A DNA stretch of 64,000 nt, from positions 1-64,000 of the forward strand of contig MNYM01000037.1 of NCBI GenBank assembly GCA_001873065.1, in the 5' to 3' direction. The position numbers and the translations under genes were made by a program. Shown piece after piece: positions 54,401-62,420 of the stretch. This DNA is from Flavobacteriaceae bacterium CG2_30_31_66. GTDB taxonomy: Bacteria; Bacteroidota; Bacteroidia; Flavobacteriales; Flavobacteriaceae. Numbering within the stretch: position 1 is the first letter of the stretch; each line of letters opens with the position of its first letter. The notes under the pieces were generated by a model, which did not search any database, had not been told where the DNA came from, and saw nothing but the letters and a program-made list of their open reading frames with translations.

Positions 54401-54446
54401 GAAATAAAAAGGTGAATAAACGTTTTTTTTCAAAGTAGCATTTCAT
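51408..54446 (-). CDS. Large tetratricopeptide-repeat protein, exported
   Basis: A 1012-residue protein made almost wholly of TPR-type helical pairs; a signal peptide follows a basic start ('MKCYFEKKRLFTFLFLLVTV'). Repeats are recognisable throughout, for example 'NYYFANQKPAYALKWYEKV', 'AYFNKIIDQKNAVSQNAYYH', 'LGYCYFKLNKYAEAIRSFKI' and 'YLATTYFKEKEFDNAIPYFE'. These form superhelical scaffolds for protein-protein contacts. It is located in the periplasm, presumably as a partner of the coupled outer-membrane barrel protein. No enzymatic motif is seen. Confidence 0.85.
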   Translation of the reverse strand: MKCYFEKKRLFTFLFLLVTVLQFSQQSIIDTSVLTDFNNALQLYNNKAYAAAQKSFEKVTKNSGKSSNLKAEATYFEAMCALKLQQTDADQKILDFVEKYPNSSKKNQAFFNVANYYFANQKPAYALKWYEKVNKEVLSEENRKELNFKTGYSLLVSNNLSLAKDRFLPLINDAKYGNDARYYYGFIAYKLEDYGIAESTLKEIADNNSYKAEISYYLLDISFKSGKFERCIKVGEELLKDKRRKDSSEISKIVGESYFNLENYAAAIPFLKAYKGKNGKWNNTDYYRLGYAFFKQNDFENAIAYFNKIIDQKNAVSQNAYYHLAECYLNISKKNEALNAFKTASEMNFRAKIREDAALNYAKLSYEEGNPFENVADVLQNYLKNYPTSTSYKEINQLVVYSFIHQQDYEGALNYLKKKKSEDNTALTLEVSLYRGIQLFNDQRFTEALTYFTVSKKSLVAEIYQKGYYWEAETLYRLGDYEEALTKFISTTTLEKSSKTEELQLIDYNLGYCYFKLNKYAEAIRSFKIVLQKKDLENELKLDATLRLADSYFAISNFSDAIKSYQLVVNELGNGADYAQYQIGMSHGYRGENVQKIDALKKVVNNYEISILKDDALFQLANTFTTLKNSKEAHEAYDRLQKNYPKSVFIPRALVRQGLLYYNGNENAKALEKFKQTASKFPNSPDALEALNNAKNIYIDEDKLNEFVAWTKTLPFVNVSETELEKSSFTIVERKYFEDNNNQNTILSLTKYLKNFPEGVNVLKATYYLATTYFKEKEFDNAIPYFEKILKAGQSNYSEDSLAKLAEIQLSKENYDAAIPLLERLEQEAYEVENSVFAQSNLMKAYDTKNAHEKALAFAKKVLSKTGIDATLEMDAKTIIARSSFKLNDFETSKEYYQTIEKKAVGELKAEILYFDAFFKNQEAAYQKSNEVVKKLIAEYASYKYWGVKSYVIMGKNYYGLKDAYQATFILENVIKNFKQYEDVVKEAQIELTKIKEIEAKTNNSINPQIKN

Positions 54447-54577
54447 ACCATTAATTTTAGTTGTATTGATAACGAATAAAATTCGAGTTTGTTGGGATGC
54501 AGTATTTTTTTTTAATTTTTTAATACTTCAAATGTAAGAATTGTTGTGATTTTTTAGTGTAAAATCAATAAAACTTA

Positions 54578-54585
54578 TAAGTTTG
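54578..54585 (+). promoter_or_regulatory. Probable -7 box of the ftsE promoter
   Basis: TAAGTTTG fits TAnnTTTG, 18 bases before the ATG at 54604. I cannot see a convincing -33 box. Confidence 0.4.
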
Positions 54586-54603
54586 TAAAAATAATGATTT
54601 TTT

Positions 54604-55293
54604 ATGGAAAACCCAGTTTTACATTTAGAAAATGCTGAAATTTATCAAGGAGAAGCCCTTGTTTTATCAGGCGTAAACTTGTCAATAAACAAAGGTGAAT
54701 TTTATTATTTAATTGGAAAAACCGGAAGCGGGAAAAGTAGTTTGATGAAGACTTTGTATGGTGATTTAACACTTCAAAAAGGAACTGGAACTGTTGTTGG
54801 ATTTGATTTGGTAAAATTAAAAGAGAGAGAAATTCCTTTTTTGAGAAGAAAAATTGGTATCGTTTTTCAAGATTTTAAACTACTAACAGATCGTTCGGTT
54901 TTTGCAAATTTAGAGTTTGTTTTGAAAGCCACAGGTTGGAAAAATAAGCAAGAAATTAACCAAAAAATTGAAGAAGTTTTAGAAAAAGTTGGAATGAAAT
55001 CACAAATCAATAAAAAAGCTTTCGAACTTTCGGGTGGAGAACAACAACGAGTTGCCATTGGAAGAGCATTATTAAACGACCCTGAATTGATTTTGGCTGA
55101 CGAACCAACAGGAAATTTAGACCCAAAAACTTCTCTTGAGGTAATGGAATTGTTGAACAAAATTCATCAATCAGGCAAAACAGTTTTAATGGCAACCCAT
55201 GATTATCAATTGATTGTGAAATTCAAACACAAGACGTTAAAAGTTGAAGCAACTGAATTGTATGAAGTGGCACAACAAGTAACTACTGTTTAA
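54604..55293 (+). CDS. ftsE: FtsE-like ABC transporter ATP-binding protein
   Basis: A 229-residue ATPase with Walker A 'GKTGSGKSSLMKTL', Q-loop 'GIVFQDFKLL', the signature 'LSGGEQQRVAIGRALL' and Walker B 'LILADEPTGNLDP', followed by the H-loop 'MATHDY'. Among small ABC ATPases, the N-terminus and 'GTVVGFDL' region match FtsE, which acts with FtsX in cell division and regulates peptidoglycan hydrolases. No ftsX is next to it, so the assignment rests on sequence. The 3' end overlaps the convergent glycosyltransferase gene by 11 bases. Confidence 0.83.
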   Translation: MENPVLHLENAEIYQGEALVLSGVNLSINKGEFYYLIGKTGSGKSSLMKTLYGDLTLQKGTGTVVGFDLVKLKEREIPFLRRKIGIVFQDFKLLTDRSVFANLEFVLKATGWKNKQEINQKIEEVLEKVGMKSQINKKAFELSGGEQQRVAIGRALLNDPELILADEPTGNLDPKTSLEVMELLNKIHQSGKTVLMATHDYQLIVKFKHKTLKVEATELYEVAQQVTTV

Positions 55294-56401
55294 AAACAAT
55301 GTCTATAATTTTTTTTGCGGATTGTTCAGGTTGCAAAAACGTCAATTTATCTGAACGATCTTCTATTTCTGACGCTGAGAAATCTTTGTTGAAAAGCATC
55401 GCTGTTTTCGCAAGAATTTCCTCTTTTGAGTTTGCTAATTCACAGAGATTTTCTAAGCCTGTATCTTCAATCATTTTTGAATTTCCAATGATATGTTTTC
55501 CTTTGAATAAAGCATTTAAAAGTTTTAATTTGATGCCAGTTTTTTGAAAAGAAATGAGTGTGTTGATATGCGCTTTATTCAATAATATTTCTAAATCTTT
55601 TTGATTGGGAATGTCTTCGAAAGTAATATTTCGATATTTCTGAATTTCTGAAATTATTTTCTTGTGTTTACAATTGCTAGCAACAATAAATTGATAATTG
55701 GTTTTTTTATAAGTTTCGATTAAAAAAAGTGCGGCTCTCACATTGTCCGAAACTCGCAAATCTCCATGATATAGGATGAATTTTTGAGTTTCTGATACAT
55801 GAAAATTATTTTTATTTTCATCAAAAAATACAGGAATATAGGTTGATTTTTCACCATATTTTTGATTAAAATAGTGTTGTTCGAAAGGTGAAATTGTGAA
55901 AATACCAGTTGCTTTTTTTACTATTCTTTCATATTTGTAGAGTTTTTTACCTTCGATGTAAAAGAATATTTTTAAAAAAATATTCTTTTCACTTTTCGCT
56001 AATCCATAAAAATAAGTATGTTCAATGTTGTGAGCTCTCACATAGCAATTTTCAAAATTTTCTTTATAAATCGGATATGTAGATTGCAAACCTTCGAATA
56101 AAATTGGTGCTTGAATAGCTTTTAGATTATTGATTAAAAGGTGATTAGATCTGCTTTTAACACGAAATGGCAGCAAAGAAAATAAGGAATAGAAAAAGTT
56201 ATTTCGGTCGTAATAAAACACTTTTTCGCAAATTTTTTCAAGTTCAATTTGTTTTTTGGCGTTTTTCTGTGCAAAACAATGTAGATAAATTTTAACCCCT
56301 AATTTAGAAAGCTCTTTGATTTTGTAATAAACATCAATAATTCCACCGTAATTTGGAGGATAAGGAATATCAAAAGAAACAAAGTGTATTTTTTTTTCCA
56401 T
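55283..56401 (-). CDS. Glycosyltransferase (GT-B fold, GT1/GT4-like)
   Basis: A 372-residue protein with two Rossmann-like domains: an N-terminal domain starting 'KIHFVSFDIPYPPNYGGIID' and a C-terminal domain with 'FILYHGDLRVSDNVRAALFL', 'ITFEDIPNQKDLEILLNKAH' and 'LLNALFKGKHIIGNS', typical of GT-B enzymes that use nucleotide-sugar donors. I start at ATG 56401 (MEKKIHFVSF); a TTG three codons upstream is an alternative. Substrate unknown. Transcribed divergently from the oxygenase gene, 55 bases away. Confidence 0.78.
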   Translation of the reverse strand: MEKKIHFVSFDIPYPPNYGGIIDVYYKIKELSKLGVKIYLHCFAQKNAKKQIELEKICEKVFYYDRNNFFYSLFSLLPFRVKSRSNHLLINNLKAIQAPILFEGLQSTYPIYKENFENCYVRAHNIEHTYFYGLAKSEKNIFLKIFFYIEGKKLYKYERIVKKATGIFTISPFEQHYFNQKYGEKSTYIPVFFDENKNNFHVSETQKFILYHGDLRVSDNVRAALFLIETYKKTNYQFIVASNCKHKKIISEIQKYRNITFEDIPNQKDLEILLNKAHINTLISFQKTGIKLKLLNALFKGKHIIGNSKMIEDTGLENLCELANSKEEILAKTAMLFNKDFSASEIEDRSDKLTFLQPEQSAKKIIDIVFKQ

Positions 56402-56456
56402 TTCAAACAAAAATAGTATTTAAAAATCAATACTTTTATAATTCAAAAAAAGAATT

Positions 56457-57278
56457 ATGAGTTTTACTAAAAATGAAATTGCTAATATTATTTTAGCAAA
56501 ACTTGAATTAAAAAAAGATTCTTTAAAAAAACAATTTTTGATTTCCAAAGAAACGATTGGTTACTTTTTTATTGATGATCTGTTGCCCAAAGATTTGGCT
56601 TTAGAAATCTATCATAAATTTCCAAATGTTAATGATTCAGTCAAAAGAAAAAGTCTCAGAGAATTCAAGTTTACTGCTTTTCAGATGAATAAATTTAACC
56701 CATTATTAGAGGAAGTTATTTATGCTTTTCAAGATGATAGAATTGTGGATTTAGTGGCAAATATTTGTGGAATTGAGCAAGTTTTTCCTGATACAAGTTT
56801 ATATGCAGGAGGCTTATCACTCATGAAAAAAGACAATTTTTTAAATCCCCATTTAGACAATTCACATGATAAAGATCGAAATCGCTGGCGAGTTTTGAAT
56901 TTGTTATATTATGTTACTCCGGATTGGAAAGTTGAAAACGGAGGTAATTTAGAGCTTTGGCCAAAAGGTTTAAAACATAAACAAATAACAGTAGAAAGTA
57001 AATTTAACAGATTGGTGGTGATGGCAACGCATCAAAAATCATGGCATTCAGTGACTAAAGTTGTGGTGAATGAGGTGAGATGTTGCGTGTCTAATTATTA
57101 TTTTTCAGAGCAGCCATTATTGGTTTCAGACAGTTTTCATATTACCACTTTTAGAGGAAGACCTGAGGAAAAAGTGAGAGATTTTTTATTAAAATTAGAT
57201 AGTGCATTAAGAAGTTCAGTTCGAAAATTATTTAAAAAAGGCATCAGAGAAAATCCTCATCGATATAAAAAAAGCTAA
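56457..57278 (+). CDS. 2-oxoglutarate/Fe(II)-dependent oxygenase
   Basis: A 273-residue dioxygenase-like protein. The iron facial triad fits His132 and Asp134 ('NPHLDNSHD') and His197 ('QKSWHSVTK'), and Arg208 ('NEVRCCVSNYYF') would bind 2-oxoglutarate. The N-terminal part (about 1-100) is helical. Family members hydroxylate proteins or small molecules; one common use is in surface polysaccharide or lipid modification, which would suit its placement between two glycosyltransferase genes. It converges with the next gene with a 4-base overlap of the ends. Confidence 0.8.
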   Translation: MSFTKNEIANIILAKLELKKDSLKKQFLISKETIGYFFIDDLLPKDLALEIYHKFPNVNDSVKRKSLREFKFTAFQMNKFNPLLEEVIYAFQDDRIVDLVANICGIEQVFPDTSLYAGGLSLMKKDNFLNPHLDNSHDKDRNRWRVLNLLYYVTPDWKVENGGNLELWPKGLKHKQITVESKFNRLVVMATHQKSWHSVTKVVVNEVRCCVSNYYFSEQPLLVSDSFHITTFRGRPEEKVRDFLLKLDSALRSSVRKLFKKGIRENPHRYKKS

Positions 57279-58360
57279 ATTAATTCTTTGAAAAATTGTA
57301 AGATTTTCTCTTCCTGATTTTCCCAAACGAGTATTTTTTTTGCTTTTATTAATTGATTTGAAAAATCTTTTTCTAAAATCGTTTGAATTTGAATTGCTAA
57401 TTCTTTTGTATTTCTGTTTGTGGCAATTTCGCCAACTTTATAATCTAAAACAACTTGTTTCATTTCAGGTAAATCTGAAACTAAAATCGGAATTTCTGCT
57501 TGAATATAATCAAAAATTTTATTAGGTAAAGCAAACCTGTAATTTAGTCCTAAATCTTCTTCTAAACTGATTCCTAAATCAGCTAAAGGTGTCATTTTGT
57601 GAAGTGATTCAGGAGACATCTTTCCTAAAAAGTGTACTTTTTCTTCTAATTTTTCTAAACGTACTTTTTTATGTAATTGTTGAAAAATATCACCATTACC
57701 AACAATGATAAATAAATGATTATCAATATGTTTCATAGTGTCAATCATTAATTCTAATCCACGACCAACATTTATTGCACCTTGATAAAGAATGATTTTT
57801 TTAGATTTTGTATCAAAAGGGAAAACGCCTTTTTCAATTTCTTTTTTACGAGGCAAATTTTTGAAAACTTCAAAATGTGTTTGGTATTTTTCTTGATAAT
57901 AATTGGCAATACTATCGCAAACAGTATATTTTTTTTCAACTTTCGGCACTAACTTTTTCTCTAAAAAGAGCCAAACATTTTTTACATTTTTACGATGTAC
58001 CAATTCAGGAATTTCAGGAAAAAGTTCATGACAATCTAGAATAATTTTTTTTCTTTGTAATTTACTAATCAAATAATTTGCCAATAAAGTATCCAAATCG
58101 TTCGCAAGAAGTAAGTCTTTTTTTAAAAAAAATAAGTAAAAAAACAATCGAAAAGTATACTCTGCATAAAAAAGAAATCCAGTATTAAAAAAAAGTGAAA
58201 ATCGTTTCGTTTTGTAATTTCTTTCAATAGGCAAACTGGTTTTTAATTTTCTGCCAATCAATAAAATCTCGAAACCGTTTTTATGTAAAGTGTTACAAAC
58301 CTTTTCAACTCGTTGATCTGTGGTTAAATCATTGGTAACAGAAACTATAATTCTTTTCAA
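57275..58360 (-). CDS. Glycosyltransferase family 4-like protein
   Basis: A 361-residue GT-B enzyme. The N-terminal domain has 'KRIIVSVTNDLTTDQRVEKV' and 'LLANDLDTLLANYLISKL'; the C-terminal domain has 'KKIILYQGAINVGRGLELMI', 'HLFIIVGNGD' and the donor-binding 'PNKIFDYIQAEIPILVSDLP' with its E-x7-like region. The start is TTG at 58360. Probably works on cell-surface polysaccharide or glycolipid, together with the glycosyltransferase at 55283. Substrate unknown. Confidence 0.82.
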   Translation of the reverse strand: MKRIIVSVTNDLTTDQRVEKVCNTLHKNGFEILLIGRKLKTSLPIERNYKTKRFSLFFNTGFLFYAEYTFRLFFYLFFLKKDLLLANDLDTLLANYLISKLQRKKIILDCHELFPEIPELVHRKNVKNVWLFLEKKLVPKVEKKYTVCDSIANYYQEKYQTHFEVFKNLPRKKEIEKGVFPFDTKSKKIILYQGAINVGRGLELMIDTMKHIDNHLFIIVGNGDIFQQLHKKVRLEKLEEKVHFLGKMSPESLHKMTPLADLGISLEEDLGLNYRFALPNKIFDYIQAEIPILVSDLPEMKQVVLDYKVGEIATNRNTKELAIQIQTILEKDFSNQLIKAKKILVWENQEEKILQFFKELI

Positions 58361-58467
58361 ATCAATAGATTTTTAGCGCAATATAAAAACATAAATGTAA
58401 ATTTAACTTTCTTTAGTTGAAATTATATTTTATAAAAATTGCTAAAAAGAAATAATATTTCAAAAAA

Positions 58468-58507
58468 AACACCTCAACTATCTATTTATCAGTTAGTTGA
58501 GGTTTTT
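58468..58507 (-). terminator. Terminator of tmRNA
   Basis: On the plus strand ACCTCAACTA and TAGTTGAGGT form a 10-bp stem, with AAAAAAAA before it and TTTT after. Read on the minus strand it ends in a T-run just past the tmRNA 3' end. Confidence 0.85.
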
Positions 58508-58511
58508 GTTG

Positions 58512-58902
58512 TGGAGACGCCGAGAATCGAACTCGGGTCCAAACAAGCAGCTAAAAAACTTTCTACATACTTAGTTTTTGTTTGTTTTTTCGTTGAAAAG
58601 CTGGTCAAAAACAACCTACTTTTCACTTAGCTTTTTTAGTTTCGAAAACCCATCAAAGCGTCAGGTTTTCTATGTTTACTTTTACGATGCCCTAAAATGA
58701 AACGCCGCAAACCAAGGCTTTTCGTGGACATAAAGCTTGCACACCTTGTGTGCCGAGGCCAATCTTACTTGATTTCGGATTAAGCAGCTAAAGCGTAGTT
58801 ATCTTCGCCGTTTATAGGTTTGAAATGAGTTTTACAAGAATAATTTCATCCCTTGGTATGCTTATAATTTCACTGACCTTGCTGTCAAAACCAGTCGTCC
58901 CC
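58512..58902 (-). ncRNA. ssrA: Transfer-messenger RNA (tmRNA)
   Basis: The 5' end (minus strand) begins GGGGACGACTGGTTTTGACA and pairs with the 3' end CGTCTCC. The T-arm sequence is CCGAGTTCGATTCTCGG. The tag frame, rc of 58780-58809, reads GEDNYALAA then TAA, a typical proteolysis tag ending in LAA. CCA is not encoded; after the discriminator A the genome continues CA. tmRNA with SmpB rescues ribosomes stalled on broken messages. The length is about 390 bases. Confidence 0.95.
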
Positions 58903-59054
58903 AAAATGTCAAAGAAACTTTTCAATCAACTGAAAAGTGGAATGTAAAAGTATGAAAAAAACTCATTGCGAATCTGTTAAAAAACCAATATCTTCGAGCA
59001 ATATTAAAATCATTTTTATTGATTTTCTTTCAATAAATAATAAATATGTAATAC

Positions 59055-60257
59055 ATGATAATTGGAATTCTTAAAGAACGTAAAAATCCACCAGACAAAA
59101 GAGTTGTTTTTTCTCCTGAAAAACTGCAAGAATTAAAAAGAAAATTTCCATCAGTTTCTATCAAAGTTGAGAGTTCTGATATTCGTGTTTTTTCGGATGA
59201 GGCTTATAAAAATGCAGGTTTTGAAGTAGTGGATGATCTTTCTGATTGTGCTATTTTATTGGGCGTAAAGGAAGTTCCTGTTGATGCATTAATACCCGAT
59301 AAAAAATACTTTTTCTTTAGTCATACTATCAAAAAGCAATCGTACAATCGAAAATTATTACAAGCTATTTTATCTAAAAATATTGAATTGTATGACCATG
59401 AAACGATTGTGAAAGAAAATGGTGCGCGTTTAATCGGTTTTGGACGTTATGCAGGAATTGTTGGAACATATAATGGTTTTAGCGCTATTGGTTTGAAAAA
59501 AAATAGTTTTCATTTGCCAAAATCTTCCACTTTAGCCAATCAAAATGCTTTGATTGAACAGCTTCAAAAAATCAATCTTCCCAATCTCAAAATTTTGTTA
59601 ACAGGTAGTGGAAAAGTTGCTTTCGGAGCGAAAGAAATGTTGGATGGAATGTGCATCAAACAAGTCTCAGTAAATGAATTTTTGCAAGATAATTTTTTTG
59701 AACCTGTATTTTGTATGATTGATGTGTTGGATTATAACAAACGGAAAGATGGGCAAGTTTTGGATATTTATGATTTTTATAATCATCCAGAAGCCTATGA
59801 ATCTTACTTTTTTAGATTTGCAAAAGTAACTGATTTCTTTATTGCAGGACATTTTTTTGGAGATGGTTCCCCTATTTTATTTACTAAAGAAAATGCGAAA
59901 CATCCTGATTGTAAAATTCAATTTATAGCTGATATTTCTTGTGATATTAATGGGCCAATTGCAAGTACTATTCGTGCATCAACCATTGAAAATCCTATTT
60001 ATGGATATGATCCAATTACTGAAAAAGAAGTTGATTTTACCAATAAAAACGCAATTGTAGTAATGGCTGTAGATAATTTGCCTTGTGAATTGCCCAAAGA
60101 TGCCAGTGAAGGTTTTGGTGAAATGTTTCTAGAACATGTAATTCCTGCTTTTTTTGATGGAGATAAAAACGGCATTTTACACCGTGCAAAAATTACTGAA
60201 AATGGAAAATTGACACCTCGTTTTTCTTATTTGCAAGAGTATGTTGATGGATTTTAG
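59055..60257 (+). CDS. NAD(P)-dependent oxidoreductase, saccharopine dehydrogenase/alanine dehydrogenase-like
   Basis: A 400-residue protein with the two-domain layout of the alanine dehydrogenase/PNT and Lys1-type saccharopine dehydrogenase family. The N-terminus 'IIGILKERKNPPDKRVVFSP' holds the substrate-binding Arg and 'R-P' pattern; 'ELYDHETIVKENGARLIGFG' and the nucleotide-binding 'KILLTGSGKVAFGAKEML' follow. The C-terminal 'FIADISCDINGPIAST' segment is closer to saccharopine dehydrogenases than to alanine dehydrogenase. Substrate not determined. Stands alone after tmRNA, in the opposite orientation. Confidence 0.75.
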   Translation: MIIGILKERKNPPDKRVVFSPEKLQELKRKFPSVSIKVESSDIRVFSDEAYKNAGFEVVDDLSDCAILLGVKEVPVDALIPDKKYFFFSHTIKKQSYNRKLLQAILSKNIELYDHETIVKENGARLIGFGRYAGIVGTYNGFSAIGLKKNSFHLPKSSTLANQNALIEQLQKINLPNLKILLTGSGKVAFGAKEMLDGMCIKQVSVNEFLQDNFFEPVFCMIDVLDYNKRKDGQVLDIYDFYNHPEAYESYFFRFAKVTDFFIAGHFFGDGSPILFTKENAKHPDCKIQFIADISCDINGPIASTIRASTIENPIYGYDPITEKEVDFTNKNAIVVMAVDNLPCELPKDASEGFGEMFLEHVIPAFFDGDKNGILHRAKITENGKLTPRFSYLQEYVDGF

Positions 60258-60321
60258 TTTAAAATTCAAGATTTAAAATTCTAAGTTTTGAATTTTGATA
60301 ACTGAAAGATTTTATTTAAAT

Positions 60322-60537
60322 ATGGACAAACAGATTTTAATAGATTTAGCAGCTGCTAAAATGCCTTTTGGAAAATTCAAAGATTATTATTTGATTGATT
60401 TGCCTGAATATTATGTGGTTTGGTTTCGAAATCAAGGTTTTCCTAAAGGGAAATTAGGACAACAATTGGGTTTGGTGTATGAATTAAAATTGAATGGTTT
60501 GGAAGATTTGGTTCGAGAAATTAGGAGGAAAAACTAA
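60322..60537 (+). CDS. DUF3820 family protein
   Basis: A 71-residue protein with the DUF3820 signature 'MPFGKFKDYYLIDLPEYYVV' and 'FRNQGFPKGKLGQQLGLVYE'. These small putative quorum-sensing-regulated-type proteins resemble a fragment found at the end of some exonucleases; function is unknown. I start at the ATG at 60322 (MDKQILIDLAAAK), which matches the family; the frame opens further to 60295. Convergent with the next gene, with 4 bases of overlap. Confidence 0.8.
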   Translation: MDKQILIDLAAAKMPFGKFKDYYLIDLPEYYVVWFRNQGFPKGKLGQQLGLVYELKLNGLEDLVREIRRKN

Positions 60538-61097
60538 TTTTTTACCACAATTCCAAACGTAATATGAGCAATTCCCAAAATAGTTATAGAAGCGTACCAA
60601 TAACTAGGAATTAAAAAGCAAATCATTGCTAACAACAAACAAATTCCTGAAATAATTCGAATATTTTGATTGTTTTCCTTACTCACGAATAATAAGTTAG
60701 CCCCATAAAAAAACAAGAAAACAGGGGTGATAAAATAAATAAAACCTTGTTTCATTAAAAAAATAAGTGCAATAAACAGCACTAAAAAACTTGCCATATA
60801 TTTATAGAAAATTCTTTTTGACAATGAATTCCAAAGTGGTAATTCTTGTTTTTTTGCGCGTCTTTTTGCACTAAAAAAAAGCGCAAAAGATGAAAATAGA
60901 AAGAGAAAAACACCAATGCCTCCAATCAAATACTCAATAATTTCGGCTGACATCATTCCCATTGGATTGTCATCAATCAAAAATCCTTCTAAAATTATTT
61001 TTATACTATAAGAAGCTAATAAAAAGTAAAAACCTATTTGAATGCTGGTAAAACCTTTTAAAGCAAAGTTTTCAGAAATGTGTTCTTTTGGTGTCAT
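60534..61097 (-). CDS. Multipass membrane protein, unknown
   Basis: A 187-residue protein with about five to six hydrophobic helices ('IQIGFYFLLASYSIKIIL', 'IIEYLIGGIGVFLFLFSSFA', 'YMASFLVLFIALIFLM', 'FIYFITPVFLFFYGANLLFV', 'GICLLLAMICFLIPSYWYA'). A basic loop 'SAKRRAKKQE' lies between helices 2 and 3. I use the ATG at 61097 (MTPKEHISENF); the longer frame to 61127 would begin with TTG. I recognise no family. Confidence 0.65.
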   Translation of the reverse strand: MTPKEHISENFALKGFTSIQIGFYFLLASYSIKIILEGFLIDDNPMGMMSAEIIEYLIGGIGVFLFLFSSFALFFSAKRRAKKQELPLWNSLSKRIFYKYMASFLVLFIALIFLMKQGFIYFITPVFLFFYGANLLFVSKENNQNIRIISGICLLLAMICFLIPSYWYASITILGIAHITFGIVVKN

Positions 61098-61152
61098 AAA
61101 AATTTGATAACTTTCGCTAAGATACAAAATTGATTCATTCAGAAAATAAAAT

Positions 61153-61524
61153 ATGAAGCCTGAAGAAAATTACATTTTAAAGCAATCAACTCAGTTTCGC
61201 GAAATTTTAATGCATTTACAATCTGTTATTCAATATTATTTTCCAGAAGTTGAGTTAAAGTTCAAGTGGAAAATTCCTTTTTTTACAATTGACAACAAAC
61301 CTTTTTGCTACTTGAATTGTGTTGAAAAAAAGGGTTATGTAGATGTTGGTTTTTGGATGCAAGATTTTGTATCTGAGTATGACAAATTTCTGATTTCTGA
61401 GAACAGAAAAGTAGTAAAATCTCTCAGACACAAAACATTAGAATCCATAAATGATGAAGTCTTAATTGCTGTATTGAATGAAATAAAAAATAGAAAAGAT
61501 CTTGGTTTTTATCAAAAAAATTGA
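61153..61524 (+). CDS. DUF1801 domain-containing protein
   Basis: A 123-residue soluble protein matching DUF1801: 'FREILMHLQSVIQYYFPEVE', 'FKWKIPFFTIDNKPFCYLN', 'YVDVGFWMQDF' and 'KSLRHKTLESINDEVL'. The fold is like the iron chaperone YdhG/frataxin group in some members, but this is not established for this protein. It starts with ATG at 61153. Convergent with kdsA. Confidence 0.8.
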   Translation: MKPEENYILKQSTQFREILMHLQSVIQYYFPEVELKFKWKIPFFTIDNKPFCYLNCVEKKGYVDVGFWMQDFVSEYDKFLISENRKVVKSLRHKTLESINDEVLIAVLNEIKNRKDLGFYQKN

Positions 61525-61533
61525 AAATAAATA

Positions 61534-62352
61534 TTATAATTGAATAATCGTTTTTCTAATCGCCACCAAATTTGATAATAGCTTCTCTAAATTATCCAAA
61601 TGCAACATATTTGCGCCATCACTTTTGGCGTTTGCTGGATCGAAATGAGTTTCAATAAACAATCCATCAACATTATTTACAATTCCGGCTCTGGCAATGG
61701 TTTCAATCATTTCTGGTCTTCCACCAGTAACTCCTGTAGTTTGATTTGGTTGTTGTAAAGAGTGAGTTACATCCAAAATTGTGGGAGCAAATTGACGCAT
61801 TTCTGGAATTCCACGAAAATCAACAATCATATCTTGATAGCCAAACATGGTGCCTCTATCCGTAATCCAAGCTTTGTGATTTCCAGCATCTTTTACCTTT
61901 TGAACAGCATGTTTCATGGAAGCAGGACTCATAAATTGTCCTTTTTTCAAATTCACCACTTTTCCAGTTTGAGCTGCAGCCACAACTAAATCCGTTTGAC
62001 GAACCAAAAAAGCAGGAATTTGCAACACATCCACATAAGCAGCCGCTTTTTCAGCATCCGAAACTTCATGAATATCTGTAACTGTTGGAATTGCAAATGT
62101 TTCAGAAACTTTGCGTAAGATTTTCAGTGCCTTTTCATCGCCAATTCCTGAAAAACTATCAATTCTGCTTCTGTTTGCTTTTTTAAAACTGCCTTTAAAA
62201 ATATAAGGAATTTCTAATTTATCAGTAATTGAAACTACTTTTTCAGCAATTCTTAGCGCCATTTCTTCGCCTTCAATAGCGCAAGGTCCAGCCAATAAGA
62301 AAAAATTACCAGCGTTAACGTGTTTTATGTTTGGGATTTCAGATAAAATCAT
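61534..62352 (-). CDS. kdsA: 3-deoxy-8-phosphooctulonate synthase (KDO-8-P synthase)
   Basis: A 272-residue TIM barrel that condenses PEP with arabinose 5-phosphate to give KDO-8-P for lipopolysaccharide. The PEP and A5P-binding motifs are 'FLLAGPCAIEGEEMALRIAE', 'FKGSFKKANRSRIDSFSGIG', 'LKKGQFMSPASMKHAVQKV', 'DVTHSLQQPNQTTGVTGG' and 'FIETHFDPANAKSDGANML'. Residues 'DFRGIPEMR' are also conserved. The Asn in 'KKANRS' is typical of the KdsA family. Other LPS genes are not next to it. Confidence 0.95.
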   Translation of the reverse strand: MILSEIPNIKHVNAGNFFLLAGPCAIEGEEMALRIAEKVVSITDKLEIPYIFKGSFKKANRSRIDSFSGIGDEKALKILRKVSETFAIPTVTDIHEVSDAEKAAAYVDVLQIPAFLVRQTDLVVAAAQTGKVVNLKKGQFMSPASMKHAVQKVKDAGNHKAWITDRGTMFGYQDMIVDFRGIPEMRQFAPTILDVTHSLQQPNQTTGVTGGRPEMIETIARAGIVNNVDGLFIETHFDPANAKSDGANMLHLDNLEKLLSNLVAIRKTIIQL

Positions 62353-62420
62353 TTTAAAGAAAATTTTTGTAAAAGTACGAAATTTTATTTCCTACATTTA
62401 TGCTTTTAAAATTCAAAATA

